Positions 1 through 6,827 are shown, counted from the stretch's first letter. The stretch is DNA of 9,061 nt from Candidatus Saccharibacteria bacterium UBA4215 (GCA_002381485.1 DFTJ01000020.1:1924-10984), one strand, 5' to 3'. Made by a program: numbers and translations. The notes: generated by a model from the letters alone, not told the origin.

Positions 1-78
1 TAAGGCAAAATCCTTCAAGCAGAACGGACAGCGACCAACTACTCGAGCGTCGGTTTTCAGCTCGACAATCACACCGTC

Positions 79-504
79 TTGTTCGATGGGGGTATCATGG
101 CGCACTCACTCATTTACCGTCGAGTTTGTGAGCTCGCGCGGTCGGCAGAGCACGTAACGTTTGTATCCCAGTACTGTCCGACCGGCAAACTTGCCAAATA
201 CCTCAAAGCAACCTCGCACAGCCTCTATTTTAATCGCCCGGCCCAGGCGACGCTTTTCAACCGACTACTTATCAAACTGAATATGTTCCTGACTGGGTTC
301 AAGACTATGTACACAGGCGACACGTACATACACGCAAAGTGTATTATCTTTACACATTCCGATGGAACCAAGACTGCCATTACCGGCTCGCATAACTTTG
401 CCTACGCTGGAGTCCTTTTTGGCACACGGGAAATTGCCCTAGAAACAAAAGATCCAGCCATTATTCAACAGCTGGAAACTTTTCTGGACGCACAAGTTAG
501 GTAG
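79..504 (+). CDS. Phospholipase-D superfamily protein, C-terminal half (5' end disrupted or outside window)
   Basis: The translated C-terminus carries one complete HKD half-site: His85-Ala-Lys87 followed by Gly103-Ser-His-Asn106, numbered from a TTG at 79. A downstream 'GTREIAL' segment is also typical of the PLD fold. In this family (cardiolipin synthases, phospholipases D, Nuc-type nucleases) two HKD sites, from one chain or from a dimer, attack phosphodiesters. Protein-like sequence in the same frame continues upstream to base 4 and includes an 'LDNHTVLFDGG' strand that a start at 79 would cut, so the real domain begins earlier. An in-frame TAA occupies bases 1-3. No good ribosome site precedes TTG 79; ATG 106 has a G-rich stretch (87-92) before it. 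The gene is either a broken two-HKD enzyme or a short one-HKD protein. It converges on the flavoprotein gene with an 8-nt overlap of the 3' ends. The PLD family call is firm; substrate and start are not. Confidence 0.7.
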   Translation: MFDGGIMAHSLIYRRVCELARSAEHVTFVSQYCPTGKLAKYLKATSHSLYFNRPAQATLFNRLLIKLNMFLTGFKTMYTGDTYIHAKCIIFTHSDGTKTAITGSHNFAYAGVLFGTREIALETKDPAIIQQLETFLDAQVR

Positions 505-1441
505 TTTTTCGCTCGTGTTCTTCTAGATACTCACGAATAGAGAGTGCTGCCACTGCACCTTCGCCAACTGCACTCGCAATCTGCATCGTTGCACCGCTGC
601 GAACATCACCGCTTGCAAAGACACCTTCCATAGAGGTCTGCAGGTGAGCATCTGTCTTAATCAGCCCAATTTCATCAAGTTCGATAGCAGACCCCTTCAA
701 AAATTCGGTGTTAGGCTTTAGGCCGACAAACACAAAGACCCCATCAGTTGGCAAAGTAAATTGCTCCCCATCCTTTGTTGCCTTTACCGCACTCACACGG
801 CCATCAGTTGCAACTATTTCGTCGGTCGATGTGTTGAGGTGAATCGTTACCTTGCCAGCATCAACAAACTTTTGCATGTCATGCTGCAGTATATCGCTTG
901 CTTTGACCTCACTCCGGACCAACACGTCGATGTGAGATGCATAGCGCGTCAAGAAGATTGCTTCCTGGAAGGCAGAATTTCCGCCGCCGACAACAACCAG
1001 CTTCTTATCTCGATAAAACGCACCGTCACAGGTTGCACAGTAATGCACTCCTCGACCGAAGAATTCGGCTTCACCGGGAACGCCAATCTTTTTCCAGTCA
1101 CTACCGGTTGCAATCAACACTGTCTTGGCCTTCACATCCTTGCCATCGACCACAACAACCTTTAAATCGCCCTGACTACGAATTTCGCTTACTTCGCCAT
1201 ATTCAATATTTGCCCCAAATCGCTCGGCCTGCTTCTCCAGCTCTCCTGCAAGCTTCATCCCCTCAACGCCCTCCGGGAATCCAGGGTAGTTGTCAATGAT
1301 ATCCGTGACGGCGGCCAGGCCGCCAATTGCAGCTTTTTCATACAGAACAGTATCAATATCCTCACGGGTGGTATAAATTGCGGCAGTCAGGGCGCTTGGT
1401 CCCGCTCCTATCATAATTACTTCACGTACAGTATCACTCAT
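497..1441 (-). CDS. trxB: Thioredoxin-disulfide reductase-like FAD oxidoreductase
   Basis: This 314-aa protein has the length and layout of low-molecular-weight thioredoxin reductases, which pass electrons from a pyridine nucleotide through FAD to a CxxC disulfide and on to thioredoxin in the cytoplasm. Visible motifs are the FAD dinucleotide fold GAGPSA (12-17), 'DNYPGFPEGVEG' (50-61), the redox site Cys135-Ala-Thr-Cys138, the nucleotide-binding glycine motif GGGNSA (152-157), and the C-terminal FAD motif GDVR (278-281). The HRRxxxR stretch that binds the NADPH 2'-phosphate in classical TrxB is absent: the equivalent region reads VRSEVKA (175-181), so the electron donor may not be NADPH. The ATG at 1441 is preceded by AGGAAA and by an extended -10, so the gene can be expressed separately from the FKBP gene 37 nt upstream. 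No thioredoxin gene lies in the window. Family membership is secure; cofactor and partner are open. Confidence 0.9.
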   Translation of the reverse strand: MSDTVREVIMIGAGPSALTAAIYTTREDIDTVLYEKAAIGGLAAVTDIIDNYPGFPEGVEGMKLAGELEKQAERFGANIEYGEVSEIRSQGDLKVVVVDGKDVKAKTVLIATGSDWKKIGVPGEAEFFGRGVHYCATCDGAFYRDKKLVVVGGGNSAFQEAIFLTRYASHIDVLVRSEVKASDILQHDMQKFVDAGKVTIHLNTSTDEIVATDGRVSAVKATKDGEQFTLPTDGVFVFVGLKPNTEFLKGSAIELDEIGLIKTDAHLQTSMEGVFASGDVRSGATMQIASAVGEGAVAALSIREYLEEHERKTT

Positions 1442-1466
1442 AAATGTTTCCTATTTTACTATATTT

Positions 1467-1475
1467 AGTATAGCA
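1467..1475 (-). promoter_or_regulatory. Extended -10 promoter for trxB
   Basis: On the minus strand the gap between the FKBP gene and trxB contains TGCTATACT, an extended -10 (TGn plus a TATAAT-like hexamer at 1467-1472). The predicted start of transcription is near 1460, leaving a leader of about 20 nt that includes AGGAAA (1447-1452) before the ATG at 1441. No -35 resembling TTGACA is visible at normal spacing. The same ten bases, TGCTATACTA, precede rmuC. Confidence 0.55.
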
Positions 1476-1478
1476 TGC

Positions 1479-2069
1479 TTATGCCGCTGGCTCTTCCTCA
1501 ATACTATCGATAATCACGATAAACTGTAATGGCGCATTCTCAGGGATAATACCAGAACTCTGCGGACCGTATGCTAACTCGGCTGGAATCGTTAGCCTCA
1601 CCGTGCTTCCGACCTTTTGGCCACTCAGCCCCTGTGTCCAGCCGGCGATAACACCACTTAGAGGGAATGAGACAGGCTCGTTTTCGGCGTCCTTCTTGTT
1701 TGAGCTATCAAAGATAGTCCCGTCGCTTAGCCAGCCAAAGTAGCTCGCGCTGATAGTATCGCTGGTCTGGACAGTCTCACCGCTGCCCGCTTCCAATACC
1801 TCTACCTGCAGTTCAGATATATCTTCGCTAAAGGGCTGCGCCTCATACCCCTCAAGTGCAATCGAGTTTTCAGCATTCGCCTGGGCCGCCTCTCGCTGCT
1901 GCTCTTCAAAATCGGCTAGTTGTTGTTCGTACTCTTCTTGCTGACGCAACTGGTCGCTTGCTTGGTTCTCATTTTGCAATACGATCGCCGCAAATGATCC
2001 GATTGTTCCTACTGTCAGGGTAATTGCGATTACCCAAATACCAACTTGTTGCGCGCGTGATGCTGCCAT
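1479..2069 (-). CDS. Membrane-anchored FKBP-type peptidyl-prolyl isomerase
   Basis: This 196-aa protein has an N-terminal membrane anchor (about 11-31), an acidic Gln/Glu-rich probable coiled coil (33-68) and one FKBP domain (about 86-191). FKBP domains catalyse cis-trans isomerisation of prolyl bonds and act as folding helpers. The pocket residues known from FKBP12 can be matched by eye: Tyr110, Phe120-Asp121 in 'DGTIFDSS', Val140-Ile141 and Trp144 in 'GVIAGW', Tyr167 in 'AYG', and Phe183, so it is probably active. A positive N-terminus and an acidic region after the anchor suggest the domain lies outside the membrane. The start at 2069 is preceded by AAAGGTG at suitable spacing and lies 1 nt from the end of pheT, so the two are probably translationally coupled. 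A transmembrane folding enzyme as the distal gene of pheST suggests co-expression with growth; a direct link to the synthetase is not implied. Confidence 0.9.
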   Translation of the reverse strand: MAASRAQQVGIWVIAITLTVGTIGSFAAIVLQNENQASDQLRQQEEYEQQLADFEEQQREAAQANAENSIALEGYEAQPFSEDISELQVEVLEAGSGETVQTSDTISASYFGWLSDGTIFDSSNKKDAENEPVSFPLSGVIAGWTQGLSGQKVGSTVRLTIPAELAYGPQSSGIIPENAPLQFIVIIDSIEEEPAA

Positions 2070-2070
2070 A

Positions 2071-4551
2071 TTAAATCACCTTTCCGTGTGTTTCTGCCGT
2101 GACGGCCTTGGTAATACTATCCATAAATTGTGACACCTCTTCTCCGGTGAGCGTCTTCTTGTGGGACACAAAACGAAGTCGAAGCGTTATGTTTTTTGTC
2201 TGCTTATCTTCTGGCTGATACAGGTCGAGTGGCTCAATAGTCACTTCAACAGCAATTCCAGCTGCTGCTTGCTTAGTCGCCTCATAGACTGCCTGATAGG
2301 ATACATCGTCCGCAACCTGGAAACATACGTCTCGCTCAACACCAGGATACTTACTGAGCGGCTGGTAGGCCGAGTCATTCGCAGCAGCAAGCTTCGCGAT
2401 CGAAACAGGCGCAATCTCAAACCCAGCCGAATACTCGGGCAGCTTAAATGCTTTTTGCACACCGCGCTTGTATTCACCAATCACCCCAACGGCAACTGTT
2501 TTATCAGAACTCCAAACGCGTGCACTACGTTTGACTTCAAATGGCTGCGTTACCGGGTAGTCACTGTCAGCGTCAAGCGGTTCGTATACAAAACTCACAC
2601 CAAATGACGCGGCAATGTACTCAAGGTACTGCTTTGCTTCATAGAACATCGCGCCTTCAGCCGAAGTACTCCGCGTCAATATAAAGGCAAGACTATCAAG
2701 TTCGCGAGGAACTTTTTCTTCCAGTAACTCATGGCGCTTTGTGTGAAATTTATTGAGTTCGAACAATGCAAAATGATCAAATCCCTGCTTGATGTTGGCA
2801 TGGACCGAAGAAAGCAGGCTCGGTGTAAGACTTTGCCGATAATACTGTAGTTCTGGGCTAATACTATTTACTAATCGATACGCCTCTTCAGGGTTTTGGC
2901 CAACCTTGCGCATCATATCGCCATGAACAAAGCTATATGTCAGTACCTCATTCGCACCAGCTCGAACCAGCACATTGCGCAGTCGGCGGCGAACCACATC
3001 AAACTCGCTCGAACGAACTGCCGTAAAGTCGCGCTGCGCAAGTGTTGGTGTGATCGAATCAAACCCAGACAAACGCCCTACTTCTTCAATAACATCTTCA
3101 GGAATAGAAAGGTCGTGGCGCCAGTACGGGACCATCACCTGCAGCTGCCCATCCTTCTGTTTCACTTCTAGCTCAACAGCGCCAAGGACGGTAACAATAT
3201 CATCAGCCGAAAAGTCCGTGCCTAAAACATCATTTACCATTTCAACGGTCACTGCCACAATTGCTGCATCCTTCTTGCCAGGGTAGTCATCGACAATTGG
3301 GCTCGCAACAGTTGCGCCGGCATGCTCAGCCAACAATCGAGTCGCTTCTGCGAGCACAGGAGCACTCAGCGCCGCTGGGACGCCCTTTGTTAAGCGAGTA
3401 ATCGCTTCAGTAAAGACACCGTGGCGCATCTGAATTGCCCGGAGTGTGTACAGATCAAACGTTGCTGCCTCTAGTAGAATCCGCTTGGTCGAGCTATCAA
3501 TTTCTGTATCAGCCCCACCCATAGCGCCTGCTAAGCCAACGGCCGTCTCGCCAGCAGCAATAACCATATCTTCACTGTCCATCTCGATACTGCGACCATC
3601 CAACAAGGTCAGTGTTTCGCCTGCACGAGCAGCTCGAACATGCACCTCATTCACACCCCCAGAGACCTTTAAAAACTTATCGTAATCGTAGGCGTGCAGC
3701 GGCTGACCCGTCAATAACATCAGGTAATTTGTAATATCAACAATTGCGTTAATGGGCCGGACTCCGCTACGCGCCAAATATGTTTGCATTTCAAGTGGGG
3801 ACTGAGCCGCCTCGTTAGCATTCGTCAACACCACAGCCGCAAAGCGATCAGACAAGGTGGGGTCATCAATCACTACTTTTGGCGCCTCGCCTTCACCCGA
3901 TACTTTTGGTGTTAACTCGTTCAGCCAGGCTGGTGTGTCAAACTGAGCACCTTGAATACCAGCAATCTCGCGAGCAAATCCGACAATTCCAAAAGCGTCT
4001 GGGCGGTGGGTGAGCGATTTGTTCTCGATATCCAGCAAGTAGTCATTCAATTCGTACAGTTCGGCAAAGTGTGCCCCAGGGGCAGCATCTTTATCGACTT
4101 CAATAATGCCAGAATGATCGTCATACAAATCAAGCTCTTTGGCGCTGGCAAGCATACCATTACTCTTGTAGCCTCGGAGTTCTTTGGCCGCCAATACAAA
4201 TGGCTCGGTCGTTCCGACCGTTTCAGGTACCGTACTTGCAGGAGGTAGCCAAGCAGCTAACATTCCCTCATGGACATTTGGCGCACCGCAGACAACCTGG
4301 ATCAGTCCGTTCTCGTCACGCTCAACGTCTTTTGCAACGCCGCCGTCATCAATTTTAGTCAGATTGAGGTGATCAGTGTCTTCGACCTTACGGCATTCAA
4401 CAACTTTCACCACCAAGACGTCTTTGTATTTCTCGCCCAGGTCTTCGACCCCTTCGATCTCAACCAAGCGAGCCCCAATGCGTTCGGTGAGCTCGTCGAT
4501 CGGCATATCGATTGCGGTAAATTTCTTGAGCCAATTTACTGAAATGATCAT
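2071..4551 (-). CDS. pheT: Phenylalanyl-tRNA synthetase beta subunit
   Basis: The 826-aa length is normal for bacterial PheT, the large subunit of the cytoplasmic alpha2beta2 enzyme that charges tRNA-Phe. The order of domains fits: N-terminal part; EMAP-like tRNA-binding domain (about 40-155, with 'VVCGAPNVHEGM'); B3/B4 editing domain (about 210-405, with 'RPINAIVDITNYLMLLTGQP'), which hydrolyses mischarged Tyr-tRNA in the family; B5 region (about 430-500, with 'PYWRHDLSIPEDVIEEVGR'); a catalytic-like domain; and a ferredoxin-fold anticodon-binding domain (about 733-826, 'YPGVERDV' to the C-terminus). The ATG at 4551 shares ATGA with the pheS stop (4-nt overlap), and GAGGAAA lies 8 nt upstream, so translation is probably coupled to pheS. 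No truncation or frameshift is seen. Confidence 0.97.
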   Translation of the reverse strand: MIISVNWLKKFTAIDMPIDELTERIGARLVEIEGVEDLGEKYKDVLVVKVVECRKVEDTDHLNLTKIDDGGVAKDVERDENGLIQVVCGAPNVHEGMLAAWLPPASTVPETVGTTEPFVLAAKELRGYKSNGMLASAKELDLYDDHSGIIEVDKDAAPGAHFAELYELNDYLLDIENKSLTHRPDAFGIVGFAREIAGIQGAQFDTPAWLNELTPKVSGEGEAPKVVIDDPTLSDRFAAVVLTNANEAAQSPLEMQTYLARSGVRPINAIVDITNYLMLLTGQPLHAYDYDKFLKVSGGVNEVHVRAARAGETLTLLDGRSIEMDSEDMVIAAGETAVGLAGAMGGADTEIDSSTKRILLEAATFDLYTLRAIQMRHGVFTEAITRLTKGVPAALSAPVLAEATRLLAEHAGATVASPIVDDYPGKKDAAIVAVTVEMVNDVLGTDFSADDIVTVLGAVELEVKQKDGQLQVMVPYWRHDLSIPEDVIEEVGRLSGFDSITPTLAQRDFTAVRSSEFDVVRRRLRNVLVRAGANEVLTYSFVHGDMMRKVGQNPEEAYRLVNSISPELQYYRQSLTPSLLSSVHANIKQGFDHFALFELNKFHTKRHELLEEKVPRELDSLAFILTRSTSAEGAMFYEAKQYLEYIAASFGVSFVYEPLDADSDYPVTQPFEVKRSARVWSSDKTVAVGVIGEYKRGVQKAFKLPEYSAGFEIAPVSIAKLAAANDSAYQPLSKYPGVERDVCFQVADDVSYQAVYEATKQAAAGIAVEVTIEPLDLYQPEDKQTKNITLRLRFVSHKKTLTGEEVSQFMDSITKAVTAETHGKVI

Positions 4552-5561
4552 GCGAATTTCCTCAGGAAGTTAAGTTTTGCAGCCTCGAAATGGCGCAGGT
4601 CTTCAATGCCGTATTTCAACATCACCAGACGCTCGATCCCACCGCCCCAGGCAAAGCCTCGATATTCGGACGGATCAATACCGGCCGTTCTTAAGACATT
4701 CGGGTGAATCATCCCGCAGCCGAGCATCTCCAGCCACTCACCCGGCTTGCCGCCAAGCGCTGCTGGCTTTTCAATCGCAAACTCTAAGCCAGGCTCAACA
4801 AACGGGAAATAGCCTGGTTGAGTCTTAATCTTCAAACTTTGGCCGTAATACACTTCAAAAAAGCTACGCAGCGTTCCAAGCATATCGCCCAGTGTTGCAT
4901 CCTTACTGACAAACACGCCTTCTACCTGATAAAAAGTGTGCTCGTGTGTTGCGTCAACATCTTCATTCCTAAAGACTCGTCCGTAGCTAATCGCTGCGAT
5001 GTGACCACCCTTCTCTAATGTCTCCTTGCCGTCCTTTAGAATACGGTGTTGCATCGTGCTAGTGTGGGCGGGTGGAATGAATCCCTCTTCGGTACGGAAA
5101 GTGTCATAGCCGTCACGAGCCGGGTGGTTCTCGGGAAAGTTTAGGGCCTCGAACATATGGAAGTCATCATCAATTTGACGCGATTCAATAGCAGCAAATC
5201 CCATACGGGTAAAGATATCAATCACTTCATCCAGCTCTTTCGTAAGAGGGTGCTGCGTTCCTTGGGTCGTCGGCAATAGAGCCGGGCGAGTACTGTTAAG
5301 ATCCCATGGAGCCGTGACATCTATTGGCTCGATACTTGCGCTGTCCAACACCGCTTCACGGGCTTGGATGGCTGCTTCAAGTGCAACCTTCAACTCGTTG
5401 ACGGATTTACCATACGCGCCACGCTCTTCAGCCGGCAGTGATCCAATTGCCCCATACAGCTTCTTTAGCTCGGGTGCACGAAGAACATCGCGCGGCGTAT
5501 CGCTACTCTCCACACGATCCAGTAATGTTTGCCTTGTGGCAGTAATATCATCAGTCGGCAT
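4548..5561 (-). CDS. pheS: Phenylalanyl-tRNA synthetase alpha subunit
   Basis: This 337-aa protein carries the class II active site of phenylalanyl-tRNA synthetase. It has an N-terminal helical arm of about 90 residues that contacts tRNA, then 'HPLTKELDEVIDIFTRMGF' (104-122), 'FPENHPARD' (142-150), a motif 2 region with 'GRVFRNEDVDATHEHTF' (194-210), the Phe-pocket stretch 'PGYFPFVEPGLE' (249-260), and motif 3 'GFAWGGGIERLVML' (302-315) with its conserved Arg311. It activates phenylalanine with ATP and needs PheT for the working heterotetramer. It is the first synthetase gene of the run and has a clear TATAAT 11 nt before the ATG, so the mRNA leader is only a few nucleotides and no Shine-Dalgarno sequence is present. 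That leaves no room for a T-box or pheL-type attenuator. It ends in TGA overlapping the pheT start. Confidence 0.97.
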   Translation of the reverse strand: MPTDDITATRQTLLDRVESSDTPRDVLRAPELKKLYGAIGSLPAEERGAYGKSVNELKVALEAAIQAREAVLDSASIEPIDVTAPWDLNSTRPALLPTTQGTQHPLTKELDEVIDIFTRMGFAAIESRQIDDDFHMFEALNFPENHPARDGYDTFRTEEGFIPPAHTSTMQHRILKDGKETLEKGGHIAAISYGRVFRNEDVDATHEHTFYQVEGVFVSKDATLGDMLGTLRSFFEVYYGQSLKIKTQPGYFPFVEPGLEFAIEKPAALGGKPGEWLEMLGCGMIHPNVLRTAGIDPSEYRGFAWGGGIERLVMLKYGIEDLRHFEAAKLNFLRKFA

Positions 5562-5572
5562 AACTAGTCGCT

Positions 5573-5578
5573 ATTATA
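5573..5578 (-). promoter_or_regulatory. Consensus -10 box for pheS
   Basis: A perfect TATAAT lies on the minus strand 11 nt before the pheS ATG. Transcription would start about 4-6 nt before the start codon, giving an almost leaderless mRNA. A poor -35 (TTATCG, 17-nt spacer) is the best upstream match. The 46-nt gap from the 78-aa gene otherwise holds only a weak 4-bp hairpin (CGTC-TCT-GACG followed by TTTT). Confidence 0.6.
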
Positions 5579-5607
5579 CGCTAAAACGTCAGAGACGATA
5601 AGCGTAG

Positions 5608-5844
5608 TTACCCCGCCGTCACAATAACAAGCCACACCGCACCGATCGCAGCAAAGGCGATGATCGCAATCCAGACACCCGCTAGGCCACCAGTAGACTT
5701 AGTGTTCTTAACAAATTGAGAATCATCAACACCGTCAGGGCGCTCAGGTTCAGCCGCTTTTTGGCGGGCTTTCTCTTGTAACTCGGCTGCAAGCCGCTGC
5801 TGCAGCTCACTCCGACTGTCATTTTGTTTTACATATAATGCCAT
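5608..5844 (-). CDS. Small single-pass membrane protein of unknown function
   Basis: I do not recognise this 78-aa protein. Residues 1-35 are charged and Gln/Glu/Lys/Arg/Ala-rich, likely helical or coiled coil ('ELQQRLAAELQEKARQKAA', 13-31). A Pro/Asp-rich linker follows (33-52), then one hydrophobic segment (about 56-76) that runs almost to the C-terminus. This gives a tail-anchored topology with the charged part in the cytoplasm. The gene has its own -10 (TGGTACAAT) ending 6 nt before the ATG and no Shine-Dalgarno sequence, matching other probably leaderless genes here. It lies 46 nt upstream of pheS in the same direction and divergent from the aquaporin gene. Coding status is supported by the promoter placement, the lack of any better competing frame and the coherent protein layout; the function is unknown. 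Confidence 0.75.
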   Translation of the reverse strand: MALYVKQNDSRSELQQRLAAELQEKARQKAAEPERPDGVDDSQFVKNTKSTGGLAGVWIAIIAFAAIGAVWLVIVTAG

Positions 5845-5850
5845 AGTTCT

Positions 5851-5859
5851 ATTGTACCA
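5851..5859 (-). promoter_or_regulatory. Extended -10 for the 78-aa gene
   Basis: The minus strand reads TGGTACAAT, with the hexamer TACAAT at 5851-5856, followed by 6 nt and the ATG at 5844. Initiation about 7 nt after the box would fall on the start codon itself, predicting a leaderless mRNA. No convincing -35 is seen. Confidence 0.5.
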
Positions 5860-5890
5860 TCCGTTCTCTCTCTACGCACGGTTCCACTTA

Positions 5891-5899
5891 TGCTACAAT
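5891..5899 (+). promoter_or_regulatory. Extended -10 for the aquaporin gene
   Basis: TGCTACAAT (hexamer 5894-5899) lies 32 nt before the aquaporin ATG. The expected transcript starts near 5906 and carries a leader of about 25 nt that includes the strong ribosome-binding site. No good -35 is present, as is common for extended -10 promoters. Confidence 0.55.
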
Positions 5900-5916
5900 G
5901 AAGCCAATGTTTATCT

Positions 5917-5924
5917 AAAGGAGG
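5917..5924 (+). promoter_or_regulatory. Strong ribosome-binding site of the aquaporin gene
   Basis: AAAGGAGG, nearly the full anti-Shine-Dalgarno complement, lies 7 nt before the ATG at 5932. It fixes the start at 5932 and shows that the basic N-terminal extension of the channel is translated. It contrasts with several neighbours that have no Shine-Dalgarno sequence. Confidence 0.8.
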
Positions 5925-5931
5925 GAAACAT

Positions 5932-6771
5932 ATGGCTACTAAAGCCGGTACAACTACCAAAAAGAAGGCTCCCGCTAGGAAAGCTAGCGCGACCAAAACG
6001 ACAAGGAAGTCCGTCTCGTCAGCTCCTAAAGCCCGAGCAAACTCACTTGTCTCACACGTACAACAATCTGTCCGTTCGATGGCCCTATGGCGATCACTCG
6101 GTGCAGAGTTCATCGGTACATTCCTACTCGCAAGCGTAGTGATTGCTGGTCAAGGTCAACCAATCTTTGTATTGTTTGCTCTTGTCGGCATTATCCTGCT
6201 TGTTGGATCGGTATCAGGTGCTCACGTTAACCCTGCCATTACGATTGGTGCGCTGGTCACGCGTCGTATCGGATGGTTCCGTGCCCTTGGGTACATCATC
6301 GTCCAGGTATTGGGTGCTGCGTTGGCATTCGTCACACTCAGCGCGTTCTTGAACGGTGCTGCGCCAGTAGGTGAAGAGGCCGCTCTATTCGGCCAAGCTG
6401 CTCCTGCCCTGTTTGCTGCTTCTGAAGCAGCTGCATACGCTGGTAAAGAATGGTACATCTTCTTTGCTGAACTGCTTGGTGCTGGACTGCTTGCCTTTGC
6501 TATGGCACGCGTCCTTAGCGAGACAAAAGATCGTGTCGCTGCTGCCTTCACAGGTGGTCTTGGTATCTTTATCGCCCTCATGGTTGCGATTAGCGCCGTC
6601 AGCTACGTCGGTGTTTCAACCGCCGCAATCAACCCAGCCGTTGCTGTTGCGCTCGAAGCCTACAGCTGGGAAACACTCTGGCCATTTGCTATCTACGCAG
6701 TTGCGCCAGTTATTGGTGCTATCGTTGGATTTATCGTTCACGATGTCATCGTCCGCGGCTCAGTCAAATAG
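5932..6771 (+). CDS. Aquaporin/MIP-family channel with basic N-terminal tail
   Basis: This 279-aa membrane protein shows the MIP-family pattern of two half-repeats with paired NPA loops: 'SGAHVNPAITIG' (NPA at 100-102) and 'AAINPAVAVAL' (NPA at 234-236), with about six membrane segments between residue 53 and the C-terminus. MIP channels pass water, glycerol or other small neutral solutes. Two features are odd. Residue 237, usually the Arg of the ar/R selectivity filter, is Val, and the membrane segment before NPA2 (about 203-220) has no His as in water-specific channels, so substrate selectivity cannot be assigned. The first 49 residues form a Lys/Arg/Ala/Thr-rich, disordered-looking tail resembling histone-H1-like segments. 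The start is fixed by a strong Shine-Dalgarno sequence; Met50 has none. The gene stands alone between a divergent promoter and a strong terminator. The family is certain; the solute is unknown. Confidence 0.92.
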   Translation: MATKAGTTTKKKAPARKASATKTTRKSVSSAPKARANSLVSHVQQSVRSMALWRSLGAEFIGTFLLASVVIAGQGQPIFVLFALVGIILLVGSVSGAHVNPAITIGALVTRRIGWFRALGYIIVQVLGAALAFVTLSAFLNGAAPVGEEAALFGQAAPALFAASEAAAYAGKEWYIFFAELLGAGLLAFAMARVLSETKDRVAAAFTGGLGIFIALMVAISAVSYVGVSTAAINPAVAVALEAYSWETLWPFAIYAVAPVIGAIVGFIVHDVIVRGSVK

Positions 6772-6792
6772 AACTCAGCCCCCGACACACAA

Positions 6793-6821
6793 AAATACCC
6801 CGCATGACCAGCGGGGTATTT
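6793..6821. terminator. Bidirectional rho-independent terminator between aquaporin gene and rmuC
   Basis: A perfect 11-bp stem (arms 6793-6803 and 6811-6821, AAATACCCCGC against its complement) with a 7-nt loop is followed on the plus strand by a T-rich run (TTTCTTTTATTATT). Read on the minus strand, the same stem is followed by TTTTTGTG. It lies 21 nt after the aquaporin stop and 6 nt beyond the rmuC stop, so it serves both convergent transcripts. Confidence 0.9.
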
Positions 6822-6827
6822 CTTTTA

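Noticed and set aside
79..504. Complete one-HKD Nuc-type nuclease
   Set aside because: The open frame extends upstream to base 4 with domain-like sequence, and the possible starts cut a strand of the domain; a C-terminal half of a two-HKD protein fits better. Not fully excluded.
761..1299. Plus-strand frames opposite the trxB-like gene
   Set aside because: The minus-strand flavoprotein has all its motifs; the opposite frames show no recognisable motif and no ribosome site.
5562..5607. T-box or pheL-type attenuator before pheST
   Set aside because: The gap is only 46 nt and the TATAAT lies 11 nt before the ATG, leaving a leader of a few nucleotides. The only hairpin is 4 bp.
5829..6113. 94-codon minus-strand frame opposite the aquaporin start and divergent promoter
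   Set aside because: It runs through the aquaporin promoter, ribosome site and basic tail in the opposite direction, has no ribosome site of its own, and overlaps the better-supported 78-aa gene start.
6079..6771. Aquaporin starting at Met50 without the basic tail
   Set aside because: No Shine-Dalgarno sequence precedes 6079, whereas AAAGGAGG sits 7 nt before 5932.
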